The notes beneath the pieces were generated by a model. It saw only the letters and a list, made by a program, of their open reading frames with translations. It was not told where the DNA came from and searched no databases. Shown piece by piece: positions 44,009 to 52,617 of a stretch of 58,850 nucleotides of DNA. The position numbers and the translations under genes were made by a program. Position 1 is the stretch's first letter; each line of letters begins with the position of its first letter. This DNA comes from Myxococcota bacterium (GTDB lineage: Bacteria > Myxococcota_A > UBA796 > UBA9615 > JAKLKC01): contig JAKLKC010000012.1 in the NCBI GenBank assembly GCA_023150875.1, positions 69,565 through 128,414 on the forward strand, written 5' to 3'.

Positions 44009-45430
44009 ATGCACACGTCCACCCTCTTCCGCGGCCGGCGGGACATCCTGTTCGACCGCCTCCCCGGCCGGGCGATCCTCCTGATGGGCCACCGCCAAGT
44101 GCCCCGCAACTACCCCGCCAACCCCTACCCGTTCCGCCAGGACTCGACCTTCCTGTACTTCACGGGTTGCGCGGTGCCGGGGGCGGCGGCCCTGCTGGAC
44201 GCCGAGGGCCGCCACACCACCCTCTTCCTGCCCTCCCCCGATCCCGGTGACGAGCTGTGGCACGGGTCCGTCCCGGGCGCCGTGGCGATCGGCGCCGCCG
44301 CGGGTGCCGACGAGGTCGCCCCCCGGGACCGCCTGTCGGAGCGCGCGCGGGCGCTCGCCGCGAGGCGGGGGGGCGCGCTCCTCGGCCTGCCGGTCTGCGA
44401 GGCGACCTCCCAGGCGGAGCTGGCCGCCCTCGTCGGGGATGGCGTCGAGTCCGGCGCGGTCACCGGCCCTTCCGCGGACCTCGCCGACGCCGTGATCTCC
44501 CTGCGGAACGTCAAGGACGGGGGGGAGGTGGCGGAGATCGTCGCCACCGCCGAGGTGACCGCGAGGGCGCACCGGGCGGCCATGGCGGCGACCCGTCCGG
44601 GGGTCCGGGAGCGGGAGATCGCCGCGCTCATGGACGCCGTCTTCGCGGCGGCGGGTTGCGCCCCGGCGTACGGCTCCATCGTGACGGTGCGGGGGGAGAT
44701 CCTCCACGGGGTGCCTGGGGCCGCCCGCCTGGAGTCGGACCGCCTCCTGCTGGTGGACGCCGGCGCCGAGTCCGCGTCCGGCTACGCCACCGATGTCACC
44801 CGGACCTGGCCGGTGTCCGGCCGCTTCGGCGACCGGCAGCGGGCGGTCTACGAGGTGGTGCTCCGCGCCCAGGCCGCGGCCATCGCCCGGTGCCGCTCCG
44901 GCACGCGCTACCGGGACGTCCACCTCGCCGCCGCGAGGGTGATCGCCGAGGGCCTCGGGGACCTCGGCCTGCTGAGGGGCGATCCCGACCGCGCGGTGGA
45001 GGAGGGCGCCCACGCGATGTTCTTCCCCCACGGCGTGGGCCACCTGCTGGGGCTGGACGTCCACGACATGGAGGGCTACGGGGACCGCGCCGGGTACCCG
45101 CCGGGTCGCACCCGCTCCCCCCAGTTCGGCCTCTCCTACCTCCGCCTCGACCGCGACCTCGAGCCCGGCACCTGCGTCACCGTCGAGCCCGGGATCTACT
45201 TCGTGCCCGCCCTCCTCCACGACGCCGCGTTCCGCCGGCGGTTCCGGGACCGGGTGGACTTCGCCGCCGCCGAGGGCTGGCTCGGGTTCGGCGGCGTCCG
45301 CATCGAGGACGACGTCATCGTCACCTCGGGGGATCCGAAGGTCCCCACCGCGGCGATCCCCAAGGAGATCGCCGAGATCGAGGCCCTGGTGGGCTCGGGC
45401 CCCGATCCCGGCACCCGGCTCTCGGGCTGA
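44009..45430 (+). CDS. Xaa-Pro aminopeptidase (M24B family)
   Basis: The 473-aa metallopeptidase removes an N-terminal residue preceding proline. The N-terminal creatinase-like domain (FYF-type RQDSTFLYFTG) is followed by the pita-bread catalytic domain with all metal ligands visible: Asp250 (VDAGAE), Asp262 (TDVTRTWPV), His345 (HGVGHLLGLDVHD), Glu393 (TVEPGIYF) and Glu433 (VRIEDDV). Length is close to E. coli PepP (441 aa). No signal peptide, so cytoplasmic. The gene is preceded by a -10-like box so close that the mRNA may be leaderless. Confidence 0.94.
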   Translation: MHTSTLFRGRRDILFDRLPGRAILLMGHRQVPRNYPANPYPFRQDSTFLYFTGCAVPGAAALLDAEGRHTTLFLPSPDPGDELWHGSVPGAVAIGAAAGADEVAPRDRLSERARALAARRGGALLGLPVCEATSQAELAALVGDGVESGAVTGPSADLADAVISLRNVKDGGEVAEIVATAEVTARAHRAAMAATRPGVREREIAALMDAVFAAAGCAPAYGSIVTVRGEILHGVPGAARLESDRLLLVDAGAESASGYATDVTRTWPVSGRFGDRQRAVYEVVLRAQAAAIARCRSGTRYRDVHLAAARVIAEGLGDLGLLRGDPDRAVEEGAHAMFFPHGVGHLLGLDVHDMEGYGDRAGYPPGRTRSPQFGLSYLRLDRDLEPGTCVTVEPGIYFVPALLHDAAFRRRFRDRVDFAAAEGWLGFGGVRIEDDVIVTSGDPKVPTAAIPKEIAEIEALVGSGPDPGTRLSG

Positions 45431-45522
45431 CCGCACCCCCCGCAGATCCTCCCCCCTTCTCCGCGGTGTCTCCCCGGGGACGTGCGCCGTGGTGGACGTG
45501 ACAAAGTGGAGGCAGATCGGCG

Positions 45523-45528
45523 TATGCT
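45523..45528 (+). promoter_or_regulatory. Candidate -10 element of the lipoprotein gene
   Basis: TATGCT lies 55 bases before the ATG at 45584. A GTGACA (45498-45503) upstream could be the -35 box, but the spacing of 19 bases is longer than ideal. Confidence 0.35.
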
Positions 45529-45583
45529 CCGCCGTGGATGGTGACCGCGCCGGGCTGCCGGGGCGGTCGGGAGGACGGAGACC

Positions 45584-46219
45584 ATGCGGATCGAGACGAT
45601 GAGCCTGAGGGGCATGGGCGGCGTGGCGCTGGCGGCGGTCCTGGCGATGGGCGCCTGCGCGGCGGAGGAGCCCCTGAGCGAGGACCAGGTCCGGGAGGTG
45701 CTGGACCGGAAGCACCGCCGGGACATCACCGTGGAGCTGCCCCTGGGCGGCACCCTGGAGCGGGCCAAGACCGACCCGCCGGGGCGGTCGAACTACGACA
45801 AGGCGAAGCTCACCTACGAGTGCCTCCAGCAAAAGGGCTTCGGCACCTACGCGCTGTCGCCGGACGAGGAGCTGGAGGCGGGGATCCGCAACACCTACAC
45901 CTTCACCCCCAGCGACACGCTCCTGGCCGCGAAGGTGGAGGGCGGAGGGGCCGAGAAGCTCTCCCTCAAGGCCTGCACCGCCCAGGTGGCGTCGGTGGAG
46001 AGCATCGTCCCCCTCACCCGGGAGACCCGCAAGGTGAAGGCGACCATGGGCAGCAGCGAGAACCCGGCCTGGCTGGAGTGCCTGTGGATGGAGGGGGGCC
46101 TGAGCCTCGCCTCCCTGGAGGCCAAGCGGGTCTGCGGCGGGCAGGCCGACGACAAGGTCACCTCGGTGGAGGCCACCCTGGTCAAGGGCGAGTCCGGCTG
46201 GGACGTGATGAGGAACTGA
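45584..46219 (+). CDS. Putative lipoprotein, unknown function
   Basis: The 211-aa product has a signal peptide with the Cys at position 25 (AMGAC), so lipid attachment is likely. The mature protein has four cysteines, suggesting two disulfides, and a mixed alpha/beta pattern without a recognised domain. GGAGG and GGAG sites lie just before ATG 45584; ATG 45599 is also possible. It stands alone between the aminopeptidase and the radical SAM gene, 67 bases before the latter. Confidence 0.7.
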   Translation: MRIETMSLRGMGGVALAAVLAMGACAAEEPLSEDQVREVLDRKHRRDITVELPLGGTLERAKTDPPGRSNYDKAKLTYECLQQKGFGTYALSPDEELEAGIRNTYTFTPSDTLLAAKVEGGGAEKLSLKACTAQVASVESIVPLTRETRKVKATMGSSENPAWLECLWMEGGLSLASLEAKRVCGGQADDKVTSVEATLVKGESGWDVMRN

Positions 46220-46286
46220 GCCGTCGGGACGCGGTGGCGACGTCCCGGTCGCCCCGCGGACCGGTCACCCGCGGAGGATCGCCGGG

Positions 46287-47711
46287 ATGCCTCGCCGGCG
46301 CATCGTCCTGTACAACCCGCCCACCGTGTTCTTCACGATGCCGCTGGGGCTGCTCGCGGTGGCGTCGGGGCTCGATCCGGCCCGATGGGACGTGGAGATC
46401 GTCGACGGGCGGCTCCACCGGGAGCCGGTGGGGACCTTGCTGGCCGCCCTGGACGGGGCCGACACCCTGGGGATCGGGGTGCTCACCGGCGACCCCATCC
46501 GGCACGCCCTGGAGGCTTCCCGGGCCGCCCGGTCCCGATACCCTCGCCTCCATGTCGTGTGGGGAGGGTGGCACCCGTCCCTCTTCCCCGAGTCGTGCCT
46601 TCGGGAGGCCCCCATCGACGCCGTGGTGGTGGGCGCGGGCCAGCGGGCCTTCTCCCGGCTGGTGGAGGCGTGGGCCGGCGGCGGCGACCTGGCGGCCCTC
46701 CCCGGGGTGGCGGCCCGGACCCCGGGGGGAGAGATCGTCCACGGTCCCCCCGGCGAACTGCCCGAGCTCGACGCGCTGCCCCCCCTCGACTACGGGCGGA
46801 TCGACGTCGACGCCTACTTCGCCCGCAAGGGCAGGCGGCAGCTCGACTACATCGGCTCCGTCGGATGCCGCTTCCGCTGCGCCTTCTGCGCCGATCCCCA
46901 GGTCTACCAGCGCTCCTGGACCGGCATGACCGCGGACCGCATGGGCGACGAGCTCTCGAGCCTGGTCCGCCGACACCGCGCCCACGAGGTGGCCTTCCAG
47001 GACGAGACCTTCTTCACCAAGCGGTCCCGGATCGACGAGCTCTGCGACGCGCTGCTCCGGGGCGGGGTGGCCTTCCGCTGGACCGCCACCCTCCGGGCCG
47101 ACCAGGGGGCGCGCATGCCGGTGTCCCTGCTGGAGCGGTGCCGGGACCTGGGCTTCGACCACGCCATCATCGGCGTGGAGTCGGCGTACGAGCCCATGCT
47201 CAAGCAGATCCGCAAGGACGTCCGGATGGACCAGGTGTGGGAGACGGCGTCCCGCCTGCGGGACCTGGGGATCGGCGCGACCTGGAACTTCATCGTGGGG
47301 TTCGCGGGGGAGCCCGAGGAGAGCGTCATGGCCTCCCTCGACGCCGCCCGCCGCCTCCGGGCGATGAGCCCCCGTTTTCGGACCCCCATCTTCTTCTACA
47401 AGCCCTACCCGGGCTCCCCCACCGCCGAGGCCGTGGAGCGGGCGGGCTTCCCCCTGCCCCGCACCCTGGAGGGCTGGTCGCGCTTCGACTTCGTCGGCGC
47501 CGACGCCCGGAGTCCGTGGATGGACCCCCGCCTGCGGACCCGGGTGGAGCGGTTCGGCTTCTACCAGGACCACGCCTACGGCGCGCCCACGCCCCCCTGG
47601 AAGTGGCCCCTGCGGGTGGCGGCCCGCCTCCGGGTGGAGACGGGGCGTTTCGGCATGCCGGTGGAGAAGCTCCTGGTGGAGCGGCTCAGGCCCAGCGAAC
47701 GCCTCTCCTGA
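46287..47711 (+). CDS. B12-binding-domain radical SAM protein
   Basis: The 474-aa protein has an N-terminal cobalamin-binding-like Rossmann domain (about 5-130, with VVWGGWHPSLFPE) and a radical SAM TIM-barrel with the 4Fe-4S motif CRFRCAFC (Cys194, Cys198, Cys201). AFQDETFFTK and GVESAYEPMLKQIRK follow, typical of the B12-dependent methylase/cyclase group. These enzymes often modify lipids, antibiotics or hopanoids. No biosynthetic cluster surrounds it: neighbours are two unrelated lipoproteins. The substrate is therefore open. Metal-binding residues are intact. Confidence 0.9.
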   Translation: MPRRRIVLYNPPTVFFTMPLGLLAVASGLDPARWDVEIVDGRLHREPVGTLLAALDGADTLGIGVLTGDPIRHALEASRAARSRYPRLHVVWGGWHPSLFPESCLREAPIDAVVVGAGQRAFSRLVEAWAGGGDLAALPGVAARTPGGEIVHGPPGELPELDALPPLDYGRIDVDAYFARKGRRQLDYIGSVGCRFRCAFCADPQVYQRSWTGMTADRMGDELSSLVRRHRAHEVAFQDETFFTKRSRIDELCDALLRGGVAFRWTATLRADQGARMPVSLLERCRDLGFDHAIIGVESAYEPMLKQIRKDVRMDQVWETASRLRDLGIGATWNFIVGFAGEPEESVMASLDAARRLRAMSPRFRTPIFFYKPYPGSPTAEAVERAGFPLPRTLEGWSRFDFVGADARSPWMDPRLRTRVERFGFYQDHAYGAPTPPWKWPLRVAARLRVETGRFGMPVEKLLVERLRPSERLS

Positions 47712-47776
47712 TCCGCCTCCTCCGCCCTCCTGGTGTAGGCTCTTCCCGTCCCCCCGAGCGCCCCCCGGAGTCCGCC

Positions 47777-48388
47777 ATGCCCGCCCTCGCCCGCCGCCTT
47801 CCTCTGCCCGCCACCGTGGCGCTGGTCCTGGCCTCCGCCTGCGGCGGCGCTTCCACTCCCCCCGCCGTCCCGGAGGACGTCTCCTCCGCCGTGGGGCGGA
47901 AGGTCCAGGTGGAGAAGGCGTGGCGGTGGGGCCACCTGGCCGACGACGGCGTCGTCACCGCCCTGAAGGTCCAAGGGATCTACGAGGTCGCCGACGCTCG
48001 GATCGTCACCGCCGGACCGGCGAGCATCCCCTCCTACGCGGTGCGGATCGTGTCCGAGGGGGGGCAGTGGGTGAGGCTGGGCCCCGACGGCGAAGAGGCG
48101 CTCGAGGAGGCCTTCTCGACCCGCACCGGCCGCACCGTGACCACCAGCGGCCTCGCCCTGGTGGACCTGCTGCCCCGGCGGGGCGACGTCTCCATCCCCC
48201 GGACCGAGCCGGCCCGGGCGGCGATGGTGTCGGACGACCGCTCCCTGGCCTTCACCGGCGAGGGCTTCCTGGTCCGGTGCGCCGGAGGGGACGACGCCAC
48301 CCGCGCCACCGTCGCCACCCCGGCCTGCCAGGGATGCGACCGGATGTCGGCGGAGCCGTCGGAGTACGTGACCTGCAAGGGGAAGTGA
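47777..48388 (+). CDS. Putative lipoprotein, unknown function
   Basis: The 203-aa product has a signal peptide ending LVLASAC (Cys22), a short Pro-rich linker and a compact mature domain. Later cysteines form a CxxC near the end (PACQGCDRM) plus one at the C-terminus (VTCKGK), suggesting a disulfide or metal knuckle. No family recognised. A -10-like TAGGCT (47737-47742) lies 34 bases before the ATG. It converges with the PDZ gene. Confidence 0.68.
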   Translation: MPALARRLPLPATVALVLASACGGASTPPAVPEDVSSAVGRKVQVEKAWRWGHLADDGVVTALKVQGIYEVADARIVTAGPASIPSYAVRIVSEGGQWVRLGPDGEEALEEAFSTRTGRTVTTSGLALVDLLPRRGDVSIPRTEPARAAMVSDDRSLAFTGEGFLVRCAGGDDATRATVATPACQGCDRMSAEPSEYVTCKGK

Positions 48389-48445
48389 ACGAGGAGGCGG
48401 GAGGGCGGGCGGCTCCGCGGGGGAGCCGCCCGGTGCGGCGGGCGG

Positions 48446-49405
48446 CTACTTCTGCTTGGGCCGCTTGCGGAAGACCTTCAGCTTCACCCGGTCGCCGTTG
48501 TCCAGCTCGATGGGGATGGTGTAGGTCGCGGGGTACTGGGCGAGCAGGGCGTCCAGGTGCTTGATCCGGTTCACCGGGAACCCGCCCACCGACTTGATCA
48601 CGTCGCCGCCCCGCAGCTTGGACTTCTCGGCGGCGCTGTCCGGCTCCACCTCGACGATCCGCACCCCGGGTCCGTACTCGGTGCCGTCGGACGTCTCGTG
48701 CTCGATCTCCTCGAGCTTCTTGAGGCCCAGGGCCTCCCGGTCGATGATGAGGAAGTCCGGGAGGGCCAGCCGGCACTCGGGCTTGCTCTCCAGGTTGCGG
48801 CAGGCGTAGAGGTTCACCGGCCCCGGGAGCTTGAGGCTGGCCTGCATCCACATGTCGCCCTGGCGCGCCGCCTGGACGACGTTGGGCTTGGCCCCACCGC
48901 CCCCCTTGCCCAGACCCGGGATGGGGAGGCCGCCGCCGCCCCCCGCCGACGCGCCGGGCGCGGGCTGCGAGCAGCCCTTGTCGCAGTCGTAGTCCGGCCA
49001 CACGCGGTCGATGCCGGCGAGGGGGGGGCGCAGCTCCAGCTCCACCTCGGTGCACCGGGGCTCCCCCTTGGGGTCCTCGCACGCCAGCAGGTAGTCGCCC
49101 ACCACCGGCACGCTGAGCTTCAGCCAGCCCTTCATGCTGGAGTCGGTGACGTGGATGAACTCCAGGGACGTCGCCGGGGTCCACTTCTCGAAGTAGACCT
49201 GCTTGCAGTCCTGCACGGTCTTGACGTCCGCGCACCCCCAGAGCCGATCCCCGAGGGCCGGGATGTGGTTGATCACCCAACCCCCGCCCTTGTCGTCCCC
49301 CGACAGGACCTCGAACGAACCCGACTTCAGCAGGCCCGCGTGCGCCGGCTGGGCGGCGGTGGCCACCAGCAACGCCGCCGCCGCGGCAAAGACCAGCTTC
49401 CTCAT
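48446..49405 (-). CDS. Secreted PDZ-domain protein
   Basis: The 319-aa product has a signal peptide (1-23, ending AHA) and a mature N-terminal region with several cysteine pairs (CADVKTVQDCKQ, CEDPKGEPRC, CDKGC). A Gly-rich linker follows, and then a C-terminal PDZ domain (about 228-312) with GPGVRIVEVEPDSAAEKSKLRGGDVI. No protease domain is attached, so it probably binds exposed peptide C-termini as an adaptor in the periplasm or on the surface. GAGGAG about nine bases before the ATG supports the start; a longer frame to 49516 lacks one. A good sigma-70 promoter lies 75 bases upstream. Confidence 0.8.
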   Translation of the reverse strand: MRKLVFAAAAALLVATAAQPAHAGLLKSGSFEVLSGDDKGGGWVINHIPALGDRLWGCADVKTVQDCKQVYFEKWTPATSLEFIHVTDSSMKGWLKLSVPVVGDYLLACEDPKGEPRCTEVELELRPPLAGIDRVWPDYDCDKGCSQPAPGASAGGGGGLPIPGLGKGGGGAKPNVVQAARQGDMWMQASLKLPGPVNLYACRNLESKPECRLALPDFLIIDREALGLKKLEEIEHETSDGTEYGPGVRIVEVEPDSAAEKSKLRGGDVIKSVGGFPVNRIKHLDALLAQYPATYTIPIELDNGDRVKLKVFRKRPKQK

Positions 49406-49487
49406 GGACCGCACTCCTCGGGGTGGGGCGGCGAAGGGAGGGGGCCACAGCGGACGTCCCGCGCGCTTCGCCGGTGAGCGAGGCGCG

Positions 49488-49516
49488 ACCGTAGCCGCCG
49501 ACTCGGACGGTGTCAA
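49488..49516 (-). promoter_or_regulatory. Sigma-70 promoter of the PDZ gene
   Basis: Read on the minus strand, TTGACA (49516-49511), a 17-base spacer and TACGGT (49493-49488) make the best -35/-10 pair in the window, with a perfect -35 hexamer. The predicted 5' leader is about 75 bases. Confidence 0.7.
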
Positions 49517-49636
49517 CAGGCGCCGGGTGGCGAAGGGAGCCCCTCGGATCTAGGCTAGAAACCCCGTGGGCCTCCCGGGATCCTCAGGGCGCAGCGCGCC
49601 GAGGCCCGCCGGCCCTCCGCCCGCGGGAAGGGGTCG

Positions 49637-51052
49637 ATGCCGGTGCCTGATCTCCCGAACGGTCCCGGTGGGACGTCCCCCGCGCAGGTCTCGGGGCCGA
49701 ACCTGCCCCCTCCGGCGGGGGCGCGCCCCCGGGTGGTGGTGGTGGGCGCCGGCTTCGGGGGCCTGGCGGCGGCCCGGGCCCTCCGCAGCGCCGACGCCCA
49801 GGTGGTGGTGGTGGACCGGCAGAACCACCACCTGTTCCAGCCCCTCCTGTATCAGGTGGCGACGGCGGCCCTCGCCGCCCCCGACATCGCCTCCCCCATC
49901 CGGTCCATCCTTCGACGCCAGGCGAACGCCGTCGTGCTCCTCGCCGAGGTCCGTTCCGTGGACCCCCACCGCCGGGTGCTGGAGCTGGACGAGGGCAGCA
50001 TCGCATACGACCACCTGGTGATCGCCGCGGGGGCGCGGCACTCCTACTTCGGCCACGACGCCTGGGAGGCCCGGGCGCCCGGCCTCAAGACCCTGGAGGA
50101 CGCCCTGGAGATCCGCTCCCGGGTGCTGCTGGCGTTCGAGGAGGCGGAGCGGAGTCCCCACCCCGCCATCCGGGCCGCCCTGCTGACGTTCGTGGTGGTG
50201 GGGGGAGGCCCCACCGGCGTCGAGCTCGCCGGAGCCCTCGCCGAGATCTCCCGGTACACCCTCGCCCGGGACTTCCGGTTCATCGATCCCGCCGAGTCCC
50301 GGGTCCACCTCGTGGAGGCCGGCCCGCGGATCCTCCCCTCCTTCGACGATGACCTGGCCGCCCGGTCGGTGGTCTACCTCCAGGACCTGGGGGTGACGGT
50401 CCACACCGGGACGGCGGTGACCGGCGTGGACGCGGGAGGCGTCGACCTGGGGGAGCGCCGGATCGAGGCCCGCACGGTCCTCTGGGCGGCGGGGGTGGTG
50501 GCGTCCCCCCTGGGACGGGGCCTGGGTGTCCCCCTGGACCGCGCCGGTCGGGTGATCGTGCGCCCCGACCTCACCGTCCCCGGTCATCCCGAGGTCTCGG
50601 TGGTGGGAGATCTCGCCCACTTCGCCGGTGAGGACGGCCGCCCCCTGCCGGGGGTGGCCCCCGTGGCGACGCAGCAGGGCCGCCACGCCGCCCGCAACGT
50701 GCTCCTCGCCCTCGCCGGGCAGCCCCGCGAGCCGTTCCGCTACGTGGACCGCGGCAGCATGGCGACGGTGGGGAGGGCGCGGGCGGTCGCCGAGATCGGG
50801 GGTCTGCGGCTGGCCGGCTACGTGGCCTGGCTCGCCTGGGCGCTGCTGCACATCGCCCTCCTGGCCGGCTTCCGGAACCGGGTGCTGGTGATGATCGAGT
50901 GGATCTGGGCCTACGTGACCTTCCAGCGGGGCGCGCGCCTGATCACCGAGGCGTTCCGACCCTCCCCCGCGGCGCTCCCCCAGGACTCCCCGGCGCCCCT
51001 CCCTCCGGGACCGCCGTCGCTGCCGCCGGCGCCCCCTCCCTCCCCGGGCTGA
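49637..51052 (+). CDS. Type II NADH:quinone oxidoreductase
   Basis: The 471-aa flavoprotein passes electrons from NADH to quinone without pumping protons. Two Rossmann motifs are visible: FAD-binding VVVVGAGFGGLAAAR (about 33-47) and NADH-binding FVVVGGGPTGVELAGAL (about 184-200). QPLLYQVATAAL and the quinone-site stretch PVATQQGRHAARN are typical of NDH-2. A C-terminal hydrophobic/amphipathic region (WLAWALLHIALLAGFRNR) would attach it to the cytoplasmic membrane. The N-terminus has a 30-residue Pro-rich extension and the C-terminus a Pro-rich tail. A -10-like TAGGCT is at 49551-49556. Confidence 0.92.
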   Translation: MPVPDLPNGPGGTSPAQVSGPNLPPPAGARPRVVVVGAGFGGLAAARALRSADAQVVVVDRQNHHLFQPLLYQVATAALAAPDIASPIRSILRRQANAVVLLAEVRSVDPHRRVLELDEGSIAYDHLVIAAGARHSYFGHDAWEARAPGLKTLEDALEIRSRVLLAFEEAERSPHPAIRAALLTFVVVGGGPTGVELAGALAEISRYTLARDFRFIDPAESRVHLVEAGPRILPSFDDDLAARSVVYLQDLGVTVHTGTAVTGVDAGGVDLGERRIEARTVLWAAGVVASPLGRGLGVPLDRAGRVIVRPDLTVPGHPEVSVVGDLAHFAGEDGRPLPGVAPVATQQGRHAARNVLLALAGQPREPFRYVDRGSMATVGRARAVAEIGGLRLAGYVAWLAWALLHIALLAGFRNRVLVMIEWIWAYVTFQRGARLITEAFRPSPAALPQDSPAPLPPGPPSLPPAPPPSPG

Positions 51053-51101
51053 ACCGCCGCCCCATCCCCGACCGGACGGTCTCCGCCCGCGCCCGGGACC
51101 G

Positions 51102-51118
51102 GTGCAGCCGGACTGCAC
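51102..51118. promoter_or_regulatory. Perfect palindrome GTGCAG-N5-CTGCAC upstream of the sigma-54 promoter
   Basis: This 17-base palindrome ends four bases before the -24 element. It is too close for a classical enhancer, so it may be a repressor site or a low-affinity activator site. Its right half CTGCAC is repeated within the -12 region. Confidence 0.4.
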
Positions 51119-51122
51119 GGCG

Positions 51123-51138
51123 TGGCACGCCGTCTGCA
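51123..51138 (+). promoter_or_regulatory. Sigma-54 promoter of the KGG stress-protein genes
   Basis: TGGCACG-N4-CTGCA matches the sigma-54 consensus TGGCACG-N4-TTGCA at every defined position but one, with the correct -24/-12 spacing. Transcription would start near 51150, about 87 bases before the first KGG ATG. A sigma-54 activator gene lies at 32621, but no direct link between them is shown. Confidence 0.65.
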
Positions 51139-51236
51139 CTTGTCCTCGCCCGAAGGGGACGGGCCGGCGGGAGGTGGACCCTGTCGCCGGCGGGGGTCGC
51201 GCCGGGCGGTTCACTCCGACCAAGAGGAGCGGAACC

Positions 51237-51554
51237 ATGGAAAAGACCAGCCAGCGCGGGTTCGCCGCCATGGACGAGGAGCGGCGCCGCGAGATCGCGC
51301 GGAAGGGGGGCAAGGCCGCCCACGAGAAGGGCACGGCCCACGAGTTCAGCCCCGAGGAGGCCCGAGAGGCCGGCAGGAAGGGAGGCGCGGCCGTCAGCCG
51401 CGACCGCCAGCACATGGCGGACATCGGGCGCAAGGGCGGCGCCGCCGTCAGCGAGAACCGCCAGCACATGGCGGAGATCGGACGCAAGGGCGGCCAGCGT
51501 TCCCATCGAGGGAACCGCCGGTCTCCCGGCGAGGCGTCCGGGGCGGGTCGCTAG
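51237..51554 (+). CDS. KGG-repeat stress protein (YciG-like)
   Basis: The 105-aa basic protein consists almost wholly of KGG motifs: RGFAAMDEERRREIARKGG at the N-terminus, then AGRKGGAAVS, IGRKGGAAVS and IGRKGGQRS, with helices ending in Gly-Gly. Proteins of this type (YciG, GsiB) are hydrophilic and stress-induced, probably protective and without enzyme activity. GAGGAG just before the ATG supports the start; upstream in-frame codons are not needed. Behind a near-consensus sigma-54 promoter, and paralogous to the next gene. Confidence 0.85.
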   Translation: MEKTSQRGFAAMDEERRREIARKGGKAAHEKGTAHEFSPEEAREAGRKGGAAVSRDRQHMADIGRKGGAAVSENRQHMAEIGRKGGQRSHRGNRRSPGEASGAGR

Positions 51555-51612
51555 AGTACCGGCGGCGCGGCCAGCGCCTCGCCGCCGGTGGCCAGATCAA
51601 AGGAGGTCGCCG

Positions 51613-52470
51613 ATGGAGGAGAAGGGGGGCCGCGGCTTCGCCGCGATGGACCCGGAAAAGCAGCGAAGGATCTCCAGCAAGGGAGGGACCCACGCCCACG
51701 AGAAGGGCACGGCCCACGAGTTCAGCCCCGACGAGGCGCGGGAGGCGGGCCGCAAGGGGGGCGTCGCGGCCCAGGAGAAGGGGACCGCCCACCGCCTCAC
51801 CGCCGAGGAGCGCCGCCTGGGCGGCAAGAGGGGCGGCCAGAAGGTGAGCGTCGACCGGCGCCACATGGCGGAGATCGGGCGCAAGGGCGGGCTTCGGTCC
51901 CGGGGGGCGCGCCGCGCCGGGGCGGCGGGGGAGGAGAGCGCCACCGCCACGGCCCGGGTGGCCGAGGCCAGGCCAGCCGCCCGGGAGGTGGCTGCGGCGC
52001 CGGAGGGAGGACCCGGGGACCCCGCGGCCCGGGCCCTGGCCCGGGCTCACCGCGAGGTGCTGGACCTCGTCGATGGGTGCGAGCAAGCGGCGCGGGGCGG
52101 AGGAGACGGCGCGGCGCGGGCGGTCCAGCGCCTGGCGGCGCGGGTGAGGCGCGACGTCCGGGTGTCCGAGGAGGTCGTGGGATCGGAGGTGGAGCGGGCC
52201 GTGGTGCCGGAGGGGAGGGAGTGGGTCGCCGAGTCCCGGCGGCACCGCGAGGCCGCGATCCGGATCCTGGACGACGTCGTGTCCCTCGATCCCCGGGGCG
52301 ACACCTTCCGGGCGCGCCTGCGGGACCTGAGGGGAGCCCTGGAGAGATGGTTCCAGCACGACGACGAGCGCCTGATCCCCGCCATCAACGAGCGGATGCC
52401 CGGCGACTCCTCGCGCCTGGCGGACCGGATCGAGAGTCGCAGGCGGGAGCTGGACCGAGGCGCACCCTAG
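51613..52470 (+). CDS. KGG-repeat protein fused to a hemerythrin-like helical domain
   Basis: Residues 1-100 repeat the KGG pattern of the preceding gene (GRGFAAMDPEKQRR, AGRKGGVAAQEKG, IGRKGGLRS). After an Ala/Glu linker, residues about 140-275 form a four-helix pattern like HHE/hemerythrin domains (ARAHREVLDLVDG, RRHREAAIRILDDV, FQHDDERLIPAI). Only some of the expected His/Glu iron ligands are present, so iron binding is uncertain. GGAGG seven bases before the ATG gives a firm start. It follows its shorter paralogue by 58 bases and is probably co-transcribed. A strong hairpin ends the unit. The fusion suggests stress sensing or protection (inference). Confidence 0.75.
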   Translation: MEEKGGRGFAAMDPEKQRRISSKGGTHAHEKGTAHEFSPDEAREAGRKGGVAAQEKGTAHRLTAEERRLGGKRGGQKVSVDRRHMAEIGRKGGLRSRGARRAGAAGEESATATARVAEARPAAREVAAAPEGGPGDPAARALARAHREVLDLVDGCEQAARGGGDGAARAVQRLAARVRRDVRVSEEVVGSEVERAVVPEGREWVAESRRHREAAIRILDDVVSLDPRGDTFRARLRDLRGALERWFQHDDERLIPAINERMPGDSSRLADRIESRRRELDRGAP

Positions 52471-52484
52471 GGCGGCCTCCCGGC

Positions 52485-52511
52485 GCGGGAGGGGGAGTCC
52501 CCCCCTCCCGC
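52485..52511 (+). terminator. Strong hairpin after the KGG operon
   Basis: GCGGGAGGGGG pairs perfectly over 11 bases with 52501-52511 around the loop AGTCC, 14 bases after the stop codon. No T-run follows, as is common at this GC content. Confidence 0.6.
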
Positions 52512-52617
52512 TCTCCCCTCCGCCGAGGCGGGTCCCCGGGCCTCTCCCCGCCGCGCCCCACCGTGACGGTGCAGCCCGTGGGGCGACCGTGTGCTCCTCG
52601 TGCGCGCACCGGCGGGA

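Noticed and set aside
45584-46219. Search for mobile elements or anomalous composition around isolated lipoprotein genes
   Set aside because: No inverted repeats, transposase, integrase or composition shift was found here or elsewhere in the window.
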